This document shows positions 53,852-62,743 of a stretch of 64,000 nt of DNA, in pieces. The stretch is from Phycisphaerales bacterium (GTDB lineage: Bacteria > Planctomycetota > Phycisphaerae > Phycisphaerales > UBA1924), in the NCBI GenBank assembly GCA_028284805.1, contig JANQQZ010000151.1, forward strand, positions 62,001 through 126,000. The letters are read 5' to 3'. The notes under the pieces were generated by a model. That model made no database searches, had not been told where the DNA came from, and saw nothing but the letters and a program-made list of their open reading frames with translations. Within the stretch, counting starts at the first letter, position 1; the number at the start of each line of letters is the position of its first letter. Position numbers and translations under genes: made by a program.

Positions 53852-56800
53852 ATGTTCTCGGACACGACCCGAACTCGAAACCGAACCCTCGCAATGACTC
53901 TGGCCGCCGGCCTTGCCACGAGCCTGAACGCCCAGCCCGCGACGTTCGGCGTCGACGATGAGTCGTCCTACCAGTCGTTCAAAGAGGCGGTCAGGGCTGC
54001 GGAGTACGTCCGCGAGGACTACATCGTTGGCTCTGTCCCGGTGGTCGATGCCGGCGGAAATGTGATCGGCGAGATCGAGGTCGGCACCAAGCCGCGTGCC
54101 ATCGCCGTGATCGCCGCGACCAGTGCATTTGTGGAACGCAATCCGTCGGCCGATTCAGCCGTCGCCGGGACGTACATCGACGCCTTTGACGCCAAACTCG
54201 CGTCGATGTTCCCCACCGATCCCGACCTGACGCGTCCGGAGAACTTCATGGCCGCCCTGCGATTCGGGACGGTCGTTGGGCAGGCCGGGTCTGCCTCGCT
54301 TAGCGCGTTGATCGGATACGACACCGACGTGAACGATCGCGCGTTCGAATTGCTCGGGCTCGAGCTGCCCGAGGCGACCTCCAAGCCGCAGATGGAACGA
54401 AGGGTCCGCGCCCACGAGGCGGCAACCGCTGCCAACCTCGGGGCGTCTCCCGAGTTCGGCGAACTGCTGGTCCGGTTGTTCACCAATCAGACACCGTCGG
54501 GCGAGGACCTCACGTTTGATATCGCCCCCTCGGTCGCGAGCTATCTTGAGGCCAACGGCTACGACCCCGAACTGGGCGGCGAGCGTCCTGAGCTGATCGG
54601 CGTGAACGACGCGATCGCCCAGCTTCCTGTGAGCTACGCAGTGCTTGAAACCGAGCTAGCCCAGCAGTTCGTTGATCTTGAGCGGTTCGATGGCGAAACC
54701 GACGAGGACTTCCGGAATCGCGCAGCACCGAGCCCGCTCCAGAACCGCATGCGGGCGGCTGTCTACGGCACGTTTGATATCACTGGCCTGGCGATCGACG
54801 AGATCGGGCCCGAGGTCACCTATGACCAGAGCTCGGGGCTCTCCCCAGCGGAGCGACAGGCCATCCTCGACGAGATGCGCGCGGATATCCGTGCCACCTC
54901 GGCGCCGCGGACGAGTCTGCTGGCCAACTCATTCCTGCTCTACAACGACATCCAGCAGCCAGCCGACTTGGTCTTCGAGGCCCACGAGACCGGCTCGAGC
55001 GCGATCGGCATCAGCAACGCGCTCTCAACCAGCGTCGCCGCCGCCAAGCTCGGTGTTGCCGCATCCAGCCTTCGCAACGCGTTCGCCGCGGGGAACGCGG
55101 CGGGCGCCGTGGGGCCCTTCATCACCACGACCGACGGGCTCATCAAGATCCTCGGCATCAGCGAGAACAACGTACTCGGCGGCCGGACCAACGGAGATAT
55201 CTACAACCAGATCACGCAGCTCCAGGGTCAGCTCGTGGAGATGGAGCAGCGCATCGACGGCCGCTTCGACCGAGTTGATGCCAAGCTCGATGTTCTGTTT
55301 GCCTCGCTGAATGATCAGTTCGAAGCCGTGCTCGATCTGACCGCTACGGTTGACTTCGCGGTAGACGTGCTGCTCGATCAGTCGAACGCCATCCGCCGGC
55401 TCGATGACACGGTGCGCGCCATCGGACGCGACGAGCTGAATCAGCTCTTCAACATCGGTGTCGATCTCTATCTCGGTGCCCGCCAAAACAACAGCGATCT
55501 CCCGTGGATCGGCGGATTCGACACCGCCGCGAACCTGTTCTTCACCGCCGCGACATCAACGGCCGATGACACCGCCTTTGTCGGCAACGCCTCGAGCCCG
55601 TTCCTGCTCTCCGAGGCGGACGAGACCATCGGTGACGGCGCGATCTCCGGTCGGCTCGCAGAGCTGCTCGCGTTTGCGCCGCCCTTTCTCGATAGCACGG
55701 TCGGTCTCGATCCGGAGGTCGTTGGCCCCGAGCCTTGGAGCCTTGCGGCGACGGCCTACGCGCAGCTCGCCAACGAGAGCCCGTGGTACTTCGCCAAGTG
55801 GATCGCGAACCAGACCAACTCGCCCCGCGACATCGACGACATCATCGCCGAGGGCGAGAAGCTCGAGCGGTCGATCGGTGTCCTGCGCCAGACCGGGTTC
55901 TACGGCTTCAGCGACGACAACGGTGACCCCGTGCCCGAGTACACCCTCTTCGTCAACCTCATGCAGGAGTACACGCTCGCCGCGAATGCGCTCCAGACCG
56001 AGATCAGCACCGCGATCGAGAACACGCTCGCCGACACCAGCATCTTCGCCACACCGTTGAGCAACGGTTCCGTGACGATCGATCTCTGGGCGGACGACTT
56101 CGACCAGAACCTCGCACCGCTCGTAGCGGACGTTGACAGTATCGTGACCGGCTGGGGAGGCCCCTCGACGCATCTGATCACGGGTGATCCGACGATCGGC
56201 GACTTCGTGAAGGGCTATTCGCATCTCGCCCGTGCCAACGTGCCGGGCCCGACCGGCTCGAACTTCATCCCGGTGATCTACGGCGCACAGACCAGGTCGC
56301 TCGTCCGCCAGGCTCGCGACGGAGGCGTCAGGGCGATCCACTGGTACAACCAGCGGGTGAGCGACCGGGCGTGGAACATCGTGTTCGAAGTGAGCCTCGA
56401 CAGCACCCAGCCGACCGCCGGCGACTACGACATCCGCCGACGCATGACCTACCTGCGTGAGCTCGATCTGTTCCGAACCGGCAACTGGATCGCCAACCCG
56501 CCCTCGAACGTGTCGGACGCGGGCAACATCTTCCTGAATCTCCAAGCAGCCGGCAACACCGTCATCTCATCGCGATGGGACGACTCCCTCGCGCTGCCCG
56601 GTTTGCTTGGGACCTCGCCGTACGTGTACTCGGCGACCGGGGGCACCGGGCTCGCTCGCATCAAGTTCACCAGCGACGGCATCGACGAGAACCCAGAAGC
56701 CATCAGCCTCTACCAAGACGATCTCCGCTGGGTCCGCTCGCAGGTGCGGGCCGCGATCCAGGCGGAACTCGCCGACGAGAGCTCGCCTGTCGCCCAAGCG

Positions 56801-57715
56801 GCCGCTGCGCTCGACGACGTCGAAGCCCTGATCGACGCGTACGTGGCCCTCGCTCGCCCGGGGCTGCTCGAGAACAGCACGATTGCGCGGTCGATCCTGC
56901 GTGGCTCGACGAACGCTGCTGACGCGATGGGCAACCCCATCAAGGCCACAGAGGTTGGTCTGCGGTCCGAGATTCTGCCGGTCATGATCGACCGTTTCGA
57001 GGCCGCGGACACGGGTGAGTGGGGCACGCGGGACTTCGATGTTGGCAGCATCGGCGACCAGCTTATCTTCAACCTCCAGCTGCTCCAGGAGGAACTTGTC
57101 AACGCAACCGAGCTCCCCGACGAGTCCGCCCCCTACTTCCGCTGGGCACTCGAAGAACTCAGGCACCTGCGCGATAACGCGGGCCGACTCGCGGCCGATG
57201 ACACCTACGCCTCGCACCGTGACGGGCTCACCCGGAGCGTGCTCGACAACGACACGCGCCAGCTTCGTGCACAGGACGTTGTCGGCGGGCAGGTGATCCA
57301 GGACTTCCGTCCGCTCGAGGTCGATCTCACGTTTGGCCCGGGTGATGCCGGGTACGATGGCCCGGACTTCGGCCAGGTCACGTTCAATGCCGACGGCACC
57401 TTTGCCTACACGCCGAACCCTGGCTTCACCGGGCGCGATCAGTTCACCTACCGCGCCATCTGCGACATCACCGCCGACGCCAACGGTCAGAACGGCGGCA
57501 CGATCGCCGAGAGTCTCCCAGCTTGGGTCGTCGTCAACGTGGACGACATCTGCGTTGCCGACACGAACGGAGATGGACTGGTGAGCCCCGCTGACTTCAA
57601 CGCCTGGATTATCGCCTTCAACACACAGTCGCCGGCGTGCGACCAGAACGGCGACGCCGCCTGCACCCCCGCAGACTTCAACGCGTGGATCATCAACTAC
57701 AATTCCGGGTGCTAG
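53852..57715 (+). CDS. Giant secreted protein with coiled coil, cadherin-like domain and dockerin-type repeats
   Basis: A 1287-residue protein. A signal peptide ends at about LATSLNAQPA. Residues 30-440 are helical and unnamed. A coiled coil follows at about 445-545 (ITQLQGQLVEMEQRIDGRFD). A large middle region has no recognised domain. Residues 1140-1225 read as a cadherin/Big-like domain (FGQVTFNADGTFAYTPNPGF). The last 54 residues are two EF-hand/dockerin-like repeats with DTNGDGLVSPADFNAWIIAF and CTPADFNAWIINY, the class of C-terminal repeat common in Phycisphaerae exported proteins. GGAGGAG precedes ATG 53852 by eight bases; upstream starts would run into the divergent promoter region. 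Probably cell-surface or extracellular; function unknown. Confidence 0.8.
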   Translation: MFSDTTRTRNRTLAMTLAAGLATSLNAQPATFGVDDESSYQSFKEAVRAAEYVREDYIVGSVPVVDAGGNVIGEIEVGTKPRAIAVIAATSAFVERNPSADSAVAGTYIDAFDAKLASMFPTDPDLTRPENFMAALRFGTVVGQAGSASLSALIGYDTDVNDRAFELLGLELPEATSKPQMERRVRAHEAATAANLGASPEFGELLVRLFTNQTPSGEDLTFDIAPSVASYLEANGYDPELGGERPELIGVNDAIAQLPVSYAVLETELAQQFVDLERFDGETDEDFRNRAAPSPLQNRMRAAVYGTFDITGLAIDEIGPEVTYDQSSGLSPAERQAILDEMRADIRATSAPRTSLLANSFLLYNDIQQPADLVFEAHETGSSAIGISNALSTSVAAAKLGVAASSLRNAFAAGNAAGAVGPFITTTDGLIKILGISENNVLGGRTNGDIYNQITQLQGQLVEMEQRIDGRFDRVDAKLDVLFASLNDQFEAVLDLTATVDFAVDVLLDQSNAIRRLDDTVRAIGRDELNQLFNIGVDLYLGARQNNSDLPWIGGFDTAANLFFTAATSTADDTAFVGNASSPFLLSEADETIGDGAISGRLAELLAFAPPFLDSTVGLDPEVVGPEPWSLAATAYAQLANESPWYFAKWIANQTNSPRDIDDIIAEGEKLERSIGVLRQTGFYGFSDDNGDPVPEYTLFVNLMQEYTLAANALQTEISTAIENTLADTSIFATPLSNGSVTIDLWADDFDQNLAPLVADVDSIVTGWGGPSTHLITGDPTIGDFVKGYSHLARANVPGPTGSNFIPVIYGAQTRSLVRQARDGGVRAIHWYNQRVSDRAWNIVFEVSLDSTQPTAGDYDIRRRMTYLRELDLFRTGNWIANPPSNVSDAGNIFLNLQAAGNTVISSRWDDSLALPGLLGTSPYVYSATGGTGLARIKFTSDGIDENPEAISLYQDDLRWVRSQVRAAIQAELADESSPVAQAAAALDDVEALIDAYVALARPGLLENSTIARSILRGSTNAADAMGNPIKATEVGLRSEILPVMIDRFEAADTGEWGTRDFDVGSIGDQLIFNLQLLQEELVNATELPDESAPYFRWALEELRHLRDNAGRLAADDTYASHRDGLTRSVLDNDTRQLRAQDVVGGQVIQDFRPLEVDLTFGPGDAGYDGPDFGQVTFNADGTFAYTPNPGFTGRDQFTYRAICDITADANGQNGGTIAESLPAWVVVNVDDICVADTNGDGLVSPADFNAWIIAFNTQSPACDQNGDAACTPADFNAWIINYNSGC

Positions 57716-57726
57716 ACACACTGCTG

Positions 57727-57752
57727 CCCTCCCGGGAGACATCCCGGGAGGG
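57727..57752 (+). terminator. Hairpin terminator after the giant secreted protein
   Basis: CCCTCCCGGGA (57727-57737) and TCCCGGGAGGG (57742-57752) form a perfect 11-bp stem with a GACA loop, 11 bases after the stop codon. The T-run after it is weak (TGACTTGCTCTG). It probably separates this gene from the kinase that starts at 57794. Confidence 0.65.
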
Positions 57753-57793
57753 TGACTTGCTCTGTCAGTTGACATACAACGCGGGACTCACGA

Positions 57794-60313
57794 ATGGGCT
57801 TCCAGGAAGTACGCCGCATCTTTGCCACCGTCAGCGCCGCACCGATGCACGAGCGCGACCAACTGCTCGACCGGCTCTGCCCGCCCGGCACCGACGTGCG
57901 CGGCGAGATCGAAGAACTCCTCGCGTGCGACTCGGCAGATACGTCCGGGTTTGAGCCGCCGGCCCTGTCGAGCCGCCTCGATCTTGATGATTCCATTTCG
58001 GCGCTCCTTCTTCAGCCGGGAGACCTCATCGGCCCGTACCGGATCGAACGGCTCCTCGCCGAGGGCGGCATGGGCTCGGTCTATCTCGCCGAGCAGGCCG
58101 AGCCAATCAAGCGAACCGTCGCTCTCAAAGTCATCAAGCTCGGAATGGACACCCGGAGCGTCATCGAACGCTTCCAACGCGAACGCCAGTCGCTCGCGCT
58201 TATGAACCACCCCAACATCGCCGGCGTCTTCGACGCGGGGGCGACGCCCTCTGGGCGCCCGTACTTCGCGATGGAGTACGTCGAGGGCGAATCCATCATC
58301 GACTTCTGCGATGCTCGCGAGCAGGACATCAGCAACCGGCTCAGGCTCTTTGCCGAGGTCTGCCGGGGCGTTCAGCACGCGCACCAGAAGGGCATCATCC
58401 ACCGTGACCTCAAGCCCGCCAATGTTCTCGTCGTCGAAAGTGACAGCGCACCCACTCCGAAGATCATCGACTTCGGCATTGCCAAGGCCACATCGAGCAC
58501 ACGTGACGAGCGATCCGATATGACCCTGCCCGGCCAATTGGTCGGCACCCCCGACTACATGGCTCCCGAGCAGCGTCGCGGTGCGGATACCTCGATCGAC
58601 ACCCGAACCGATGTGTACTCGCTGGGTGTGCTGCTGCACGAGCTGCTTGTTGGTCGCCTTCCCAAGACCACAGAGACCGATTTCTCGCTGATCGGCCGGC
58701 CGAGTGACCTGATGAGCGGAGATGCCGAACGCAATCCGGGCGCAGGCGTGCATCGCAAGCGCCTCCGAGGTGATCTCGACTGGATTCTCCTCCGGGCGCT
58801 CGCGCCCGAGCCCGACCGCCGCTATTCGACCGCGGAACAGCTCGCTCAGGATGTCGAGGCTCATCTCGCCCACGAGCCCGTGTCGGCTTCACCCCCGAGC
58901 CGGTCGCTGGCGTTCGCCCGCTTTGCGCGACGCAACCGGACAGGTGTCATCGCGACAACGCTCATCGCGGCGATAGGACTTCTGGGACTCGTTACCACCA
59001 CCATTGGCTTCAGCCGAGCCAGCATCGAACGCGACGCGGCGCAGACGGACGCCCTGACCGCCTCGCTCATCGGCGACTTCCTTGCCGACCTGCTCGCGAG
59101 CGCCGATCCAGATCGGTCCGGCGGCAACGACCTGACTGTCGCGGAGCTCCTAGCCGATGCCAGCCGAAGCCTCGACACGGGCGAGCTCACCGAGCGTCCC
59201 GCGGTGCAGATCCGCCTCCGCACCGTGCTCGGCAGGTCCTACCAGGGACTCGGCAAATACGACCTCGCCGCCTCCGAGTTCGGCCACGCGCTCGCAATCG
59301 CGCAAGCTGAACCCCGGTTCGACCCACTCGAAGTCTCACTGCTCCTCGATGAGCTCGGCAACAGCCAGACCTATCTTGCTCAGTATGACCATGCCGAAGC
59401 AAACTATCTCAGAGCCATCGAACTCCGGAAAGCAATCGGACACCCAACACCGATTGTCTCACAGTCGCTTGGCTCGCTCGGCGCCGTGTACCATTGGTCG
59501 GGTCGGTTCGAAGAAGGTGAGCAATACTTCCGACAGGCACTCGCGGAGCTTGCAACCGACCCGAGCGACCGCACCGCCGACACCGCACGCATGCTCGGTT
59601 GGCTCGGCGTCGAACTCGGAGTGCTCGGTCGCAGCGACGAGTCCATCGAGGCCCATCTGGCAGGCATCGACGCCGCGATCGATGCCCACGGCGAGATGCA
59701 CACCACCGTCGCGGCCGCCCTCAACAACCTCGCGAATGCCTACGAAGCGGCCCGGCTCTATGAGGACGCACGCGACGCCCACGAGCGGAGTCTCGCCATC
59801 AAGCGGGCGTTGCTCCGGGAAGACCACCCTGATGTTGCCATCGGTCTCAACAACCTCGCCCTCGTCATGATCCGCCAGGGCGACCCAAAGTCGGCGGAGC
59901 CGCTGCTGCGCGACGCGATCGCGATGCACCTGAACGGTCTGGGCGACACGCACCCCTCCACCGCCGTCGCCCACGCGAACCTCGGGCAATCGCTCCGCGA
60001 CCAGGGCCGGTTCTCAGAGGCCAAGATCGCTTTCGAAGAAGCCATCACGATCGCCCTCCGCCAGCTCGATGATGACCACCTCATGCCCACCGCCTTCCGT
60101 ATCAATCTGGCTACGTGCTACACCGGTCTCGGTGACTTCGACACGGCCGAAGCACTGCTGCTTGCCGGGCACGGGCGATTGCTTGAGTTGCTGCCATCAG
60201 ACCATCGCCGAGTTATCACATGCAGGCAACATCTTGCGGACCTCTACACGGCATGGGGGCAGCCTGAACAAGCTGCAAAGTGGAGCCGTATGTTGAGCAA
60301 TGATGACAGTTGA
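57794..60313 (+). CDS. Membrane Ser/Thr protein kinase with TPR region
   Basis: An 839-residue protein. Residues 1-45 are the planctomycete kinase lead (MHERDQLLDRLCPPG). The kinase domain (about 80-345) is complete: GGMGSV loop, K112, H203-R204-D205 in HRDLKPANVL and D226-F227-G228. A transmembrane helix lies near 390-410 (TGVIATTLIAAIGLLGLVTT). The outer part (about 440-835) consists of tetratricopeptide repeats of the kinesin-light-chain type (VAIGLNNLALVMIRQGDPKS, AVAHANLGQSLRDQGRFSEA). Such kinases sense through the TPR part and often act with ECF sigma factors; a sigma gene lies about 4 kb away in the same block. ATG 57794 is the only good start. Confidence 0.9.
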   Translation: MGFQEVRRIFATVSAAPMHERDQLLDRLCPPGTDVRGEIEELLACDSADTSGFEPPALSSRLDLDDSISALLLQPGDLIGPYRIERLLAEGGMGSVYLAEQAEPIKRTVALKVIKLGMDTRSVIERFQRERQSLALMNHPNIAGVFDAGATPSGRPYFAMEYVEGESIIDFCDAREQDISNRLRLFAEVCRGVQHAHQKGIIHRDLKPANVLVVESDSAPTPKIIDFGIAKATSSTRDERSDMTLPGQLVGTPDYMAPEQRRGADTSIDTRTDVYSLGVLLHELLVGRLPKTTETDFSLIGRPSDLMSGDAERNPGAGVHRKRLRGDLDWILLRALAPEPDRRYSTAEQLAQDVEAHLAHEPVSASPPSRSLAFARFARRNRTGVIATTLIAAIGLLGLVTTTIGFSRASIERDAAQTDALTASLIGDFLADLLASADPDRSGGNDLTVAELLADASRSLDTGELTERPAVQIRLRTVLGRSYQGLGKYDLAASEFGHALAIAQAEPRFDPLEVSLLLDELGNSQTYLAQYDHAEANYLRAIELRKAIGHPTPIVSQSLGSLGAVYHWSGRFEEGEQYFRQALAELATDPSDRTADTARMLGWLGVELGVLGRSDESIEAHLAGIDAAIDAHGEMHTTVAAALNNLANAYEAARLYEDARDAHERSLAIKRALLREDHPDVAIGLNNLALVMIRQGDPKSAEPLLRDAIAMHLNGLGDTHPSTAVAHANLGQSLRDQGRFSEAKIAFEEAITIALRQLDDDHLMPTAFRINLATCYTGLGDFDTAEALLLAGHGRLLELLPSDHRRVITCRQHLADLYTAWGQPEQAAKWSRMLSNDDS

Positions 60314-60330
60314 GCCCTCGCGCGTCATGA

Positions 60331-60440
60331 GTAGCGGGCGAACGACACTGGTGGCAGGAGGAACCTCCGAGCGTTCTGCCTCAACGTTCATCACTGCCTC
60401 AGAATGAATGCTGCAAGCTATGTTGTCTCGATCTGCTCTT
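60331..60440 (+). repeat. Dispersed repeat family A, copy 5
   Basis: Starting about 17 bases after the kinase stop: TAGCGGGCGAACG (60333), GGTGGCAGGAGGAACCTCCG, a CTCAGAATGAATGCTGC segment and TCTCGATCTGCTCTTAAAGC, in the same order and strand as copy 4. The unit is truncated after about 110 bases, where the transposase remnant begins. Confidence 0.65.
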
Positions 60441-60879
60441 AAAGCCCGTCAAGGATCCGTCGTGCCGATGCTCGGCTGATCTGGATGCCGGCCCGCATGA
60501 CATGCCGTGCGATGCCGCGATCTCCTTACCAGACCAGCCTCGCAGTAGCATCAGTTCGAGAATCTCGGCACGCTGCACGGGCGAGCAGTACGACCAACGC
60601 TTCGGCGGATAGTTCTTGCCGGTGGGTCCAGAAGATCGCCAACTCACGCTCGAGCAGAACGGCGTCTGAGTGGGCGTCATCTCGCTGGGCCAAGAGCCGC
60701 ACCATCGGAGATGCGTTGCTGAAGGCGCGGATCCGGGCCGCCACGTAGGCTTGCATGAAGAGGACAGAGACCGCATGCACAAGGGCCCACGCCGTATGAC
60801 GATCGCTTTCAGGAATGCAGACCTTCCGGTGTCCGGCGCATAGGCATCGAACACAGTTAAGATACTGCCAATGAACCAC
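60433..60879 (-). pseudogene. Frameshifted transposase N-terminal remnant
   Basis: Reading the minus strand, LLERELAIFWTHRQELSAEA is continued only after a frame change by RAEILELMLLRGWSGKEIAA, and after another by RGIARHVMRAGIQISRASAR and RILDGL. Joined, these give the coiled-coil and helix-turn-helix part of an integrase-type transposase (R..ILELRxxRGWS..E.A, then VSRxxVRRIL). At least two frame breaks and absence of the catalytic core show a dead copy. Confidence 0.55.
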
Positions 60880-60965
60880 TTAGATCTTTCATCACGCTAT
60901 CACGACCGGACACATCAGACACTCCAAACGCCGCTTCAGACGCACAAGAATTCCCTGGACCATCG

Positions 60966-61017
60966 CCGTGGCAGTCGAGAGGCTGTTTGGCATGTCTGGG
61001 ACCACCCACCGCTACCC
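60966..61017 (-). repeat. Repeat family B copy upstream of the ALS-like gene
   Basis: A diverged copy of the repeat B tail: GAGAGGCTGTTTGGCATGTC then TGGGACCACCCACCGCTAC, in the same orientation as the copies at 24631 and 26010. No GGCCGCC hairpin is attached here, so a terminator role is not supported at this place. Confidence 0.5.
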
Positions 61018-61082
61018 TCCGATGCACCGGAACCAGTACCCGCTCGATGACTGAAAGCGACCCACCAACGGGAGGACGGCGA

Positions 61083-62732
61083 GTGACGACCACCGCGGAT
61101 CTGCTTGTGCAGTGCCTTGAGGCTGAGAACGTGCCGTACATGCTGGGAGTCCCGGGCGAGGAAAACGCCGATCTGCTGATGTCGCTTGAAAGATCTTCGA
61201 TCGAGGTGATCAATACCCGTCATGAGCAAGGGGCGGCGTTTGCTGCATCCGCGTACGGCCGACTCACGGGGGAACCTCTGGCGGTGCTCGCTACGCTCGG
61301 ACCGGGAGCCTCGAACCTCCTCACAGGTGTCGCCGACGCGAACATGGACCACGCGCCGATGCTGGCGATCACTGGTCAGGGCTCGACGGAACGTCTGCAC
61401 AAAGAATCACACCAAATCATGGATGTTGTTTCCATGTTCGAGCCCGTGACGAAGTGGGCGACGTCGATCCGCTCGCCGCGGGCCGTACCCGAGACCATCC
61501 GTAAGGCCGTGCGGGTCTGTCGGGGCGGCAAACCCGGCGCCGTCCTCATCGAACTCCCCGAGGACACCGCCGGTGCCAAGGCAACGGGGTCACCGCTCGA
61601 ACCAATCCGATACCGAAGGCCCATACCGGACGCGGATCTGATCGCGAAAGCGTGCGACGTCTTGGTCAAGGCTCGCAAGCCTGTTGTACTCGCTGGGAAC
61701 GGCGTGATCCGGTCGCACGGCAGCACACAACTGCGGACATTCGTCGATTCGTTCCATGTACCAGTCGTGTCGACTTTCATGGCCAAAGGTGTGGTGGCCC
61801 GCGACTCAGAGCAATGCCTCTTTACGGTCGGGATTCAGCAGAGAGACCAGGTCGGCTGCCTACTCGCCGACGCTGATGTCGTGCTTGCCATCGGGTACGA
61901 CCTCGTCGAGTATCCTCCCTCCAACTGGGTGGGCGAGAAGACAACGGTTGTCCACATCGATGTCGAGCCGGCGGAGATCGATGGCGACTATCGGCCAACG
62001 CTCGAACTCATCGGGGATATCGGGTCCGCGCTCGATGCAATTGTGCAACGGCTCAAGGAACACAATTCCACGGTCGCTCTGCACCCCGATGCGAGCCTCG
62101 CTCGTTCATCGATGCTCGACGAGTTTCGCGAGTATGCGGCGGATGACACAGAGGGCAGCATCAGACCGCAGAAGCTGCTGTGGGACACGCGTGAAGCGCT
62201 CGCGCCGAACGACGTCCTGCTCTCGGGAGTCGGTGCGCACAAAATGTGGATCGGTCGGCACTATCACTGCGACGAGCCCAACACGTGCCTGATTCCCAAT
62301 GGCTTCTGCTCAATGGGACAGGCGTTGCCTGGGCTGATCGGTGCGAAGCTCGCTCGCCCGGATGCCAGATGCGTCGCGGTCTGCGGCGACGGCGATTTCC
62401 TGATGAACGTGCAAGAGATGGAGACGATCGCCAGACTCGAGCAGGACGTGACCGCGGTCGTGTGGGAAGACCGGTCCTACGGCCTGATCGCGTGGAAGCA
62501 AGAAGCCGAGTTCGGCAGGCATGTCGATCTGTCATTTGGGAATCCCGAATGGGTCGGGCTCGCCGAGTCGTTTGGTTGGCGGGGCGAGCGTGTCGAGAAC
62601 AGCCGTGACTTTGCGCCGGCCCTGCTGCGGGCGCTCGACCACGCTGGCCCGGCGTTGCTCGTTGCACCCGTTGACTACCGAGAGAATATGCGGCTGACCG
62701 AAAGGCTCGGCGCGCAGGTCTGCCGGATCTGA
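61083..62732 (+). CDS. Acetolactate-synthase-like ThDP-dependent enzyme
   Basis: A 549-residue thiamine-diphosphate enzyme. The catalytic Glu is E48 in NTRHEQGAAF; the central domain has the usual GNGVIRSHGS loop; the ThDP/Mg motif is GDGDFLMN at 435-442, ending in VVWEDRSYGLIAWKQ. Similarity is strongest to acetolactate synthase large subunits, but there is no small regulatory subunit gene beside it and an aldehyde dehydrogenase gene follows after 11 bases. So a catabolic role (pyruvate or another 2-oxoacid) is more likely than branched-chain amino acid synthesis. GTG 61083 has CGGGAGG seven bases upstream; ATG 61047 is an alternative. Confidence 0.82.
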   Translation: MTTTADLLVQCLEAENVPYMLGVPGEENADLLMSLERSSIEVINTRHEQGAAFAASAYGRLTGEPLAVLATLGPGASNLLTGVADANMDHAPMLAITGQGSTERLHKESHQIMDVVSMFEPVTKWATSIRSPRAVPETIRKAVRVCRGGKPGAVLIELPEDTAGAKATGSPLEPIRYRRPIPDADLIAKACDVLVKARKPVVLAGNGVIRSHGSTQLRTFVDSFHVPVVSTFMAKGVVARDSEQCLFTVGIQQRDQVGCLLADADVVLAIGYDLVEYPPSNWVGEKTTVVHIDVEPAEIDGDYRPTLELIGDIGSALDAIVQRLKEHNSTVALHPDASLARSSMLDEFREYAADDTEGSIRPQKLLWDTREALAPNDVLLSGVGAHKMWIGRHYHCDEPNTCLIPNGFCSMGQALPGLIGAKLARPDARCVAVCGDGDFLMNVQEMETIARLEQDVTAVVWEDRSYGLIAWKQEAEFGRHVDLSFGNPEWVGLAESFGWRGERVENSRDFAPALLRALDHAGPALLVAPVDYRENMRLTERLGAQVCRI

Positions 62733-62743
62733 GAGGAACACCC

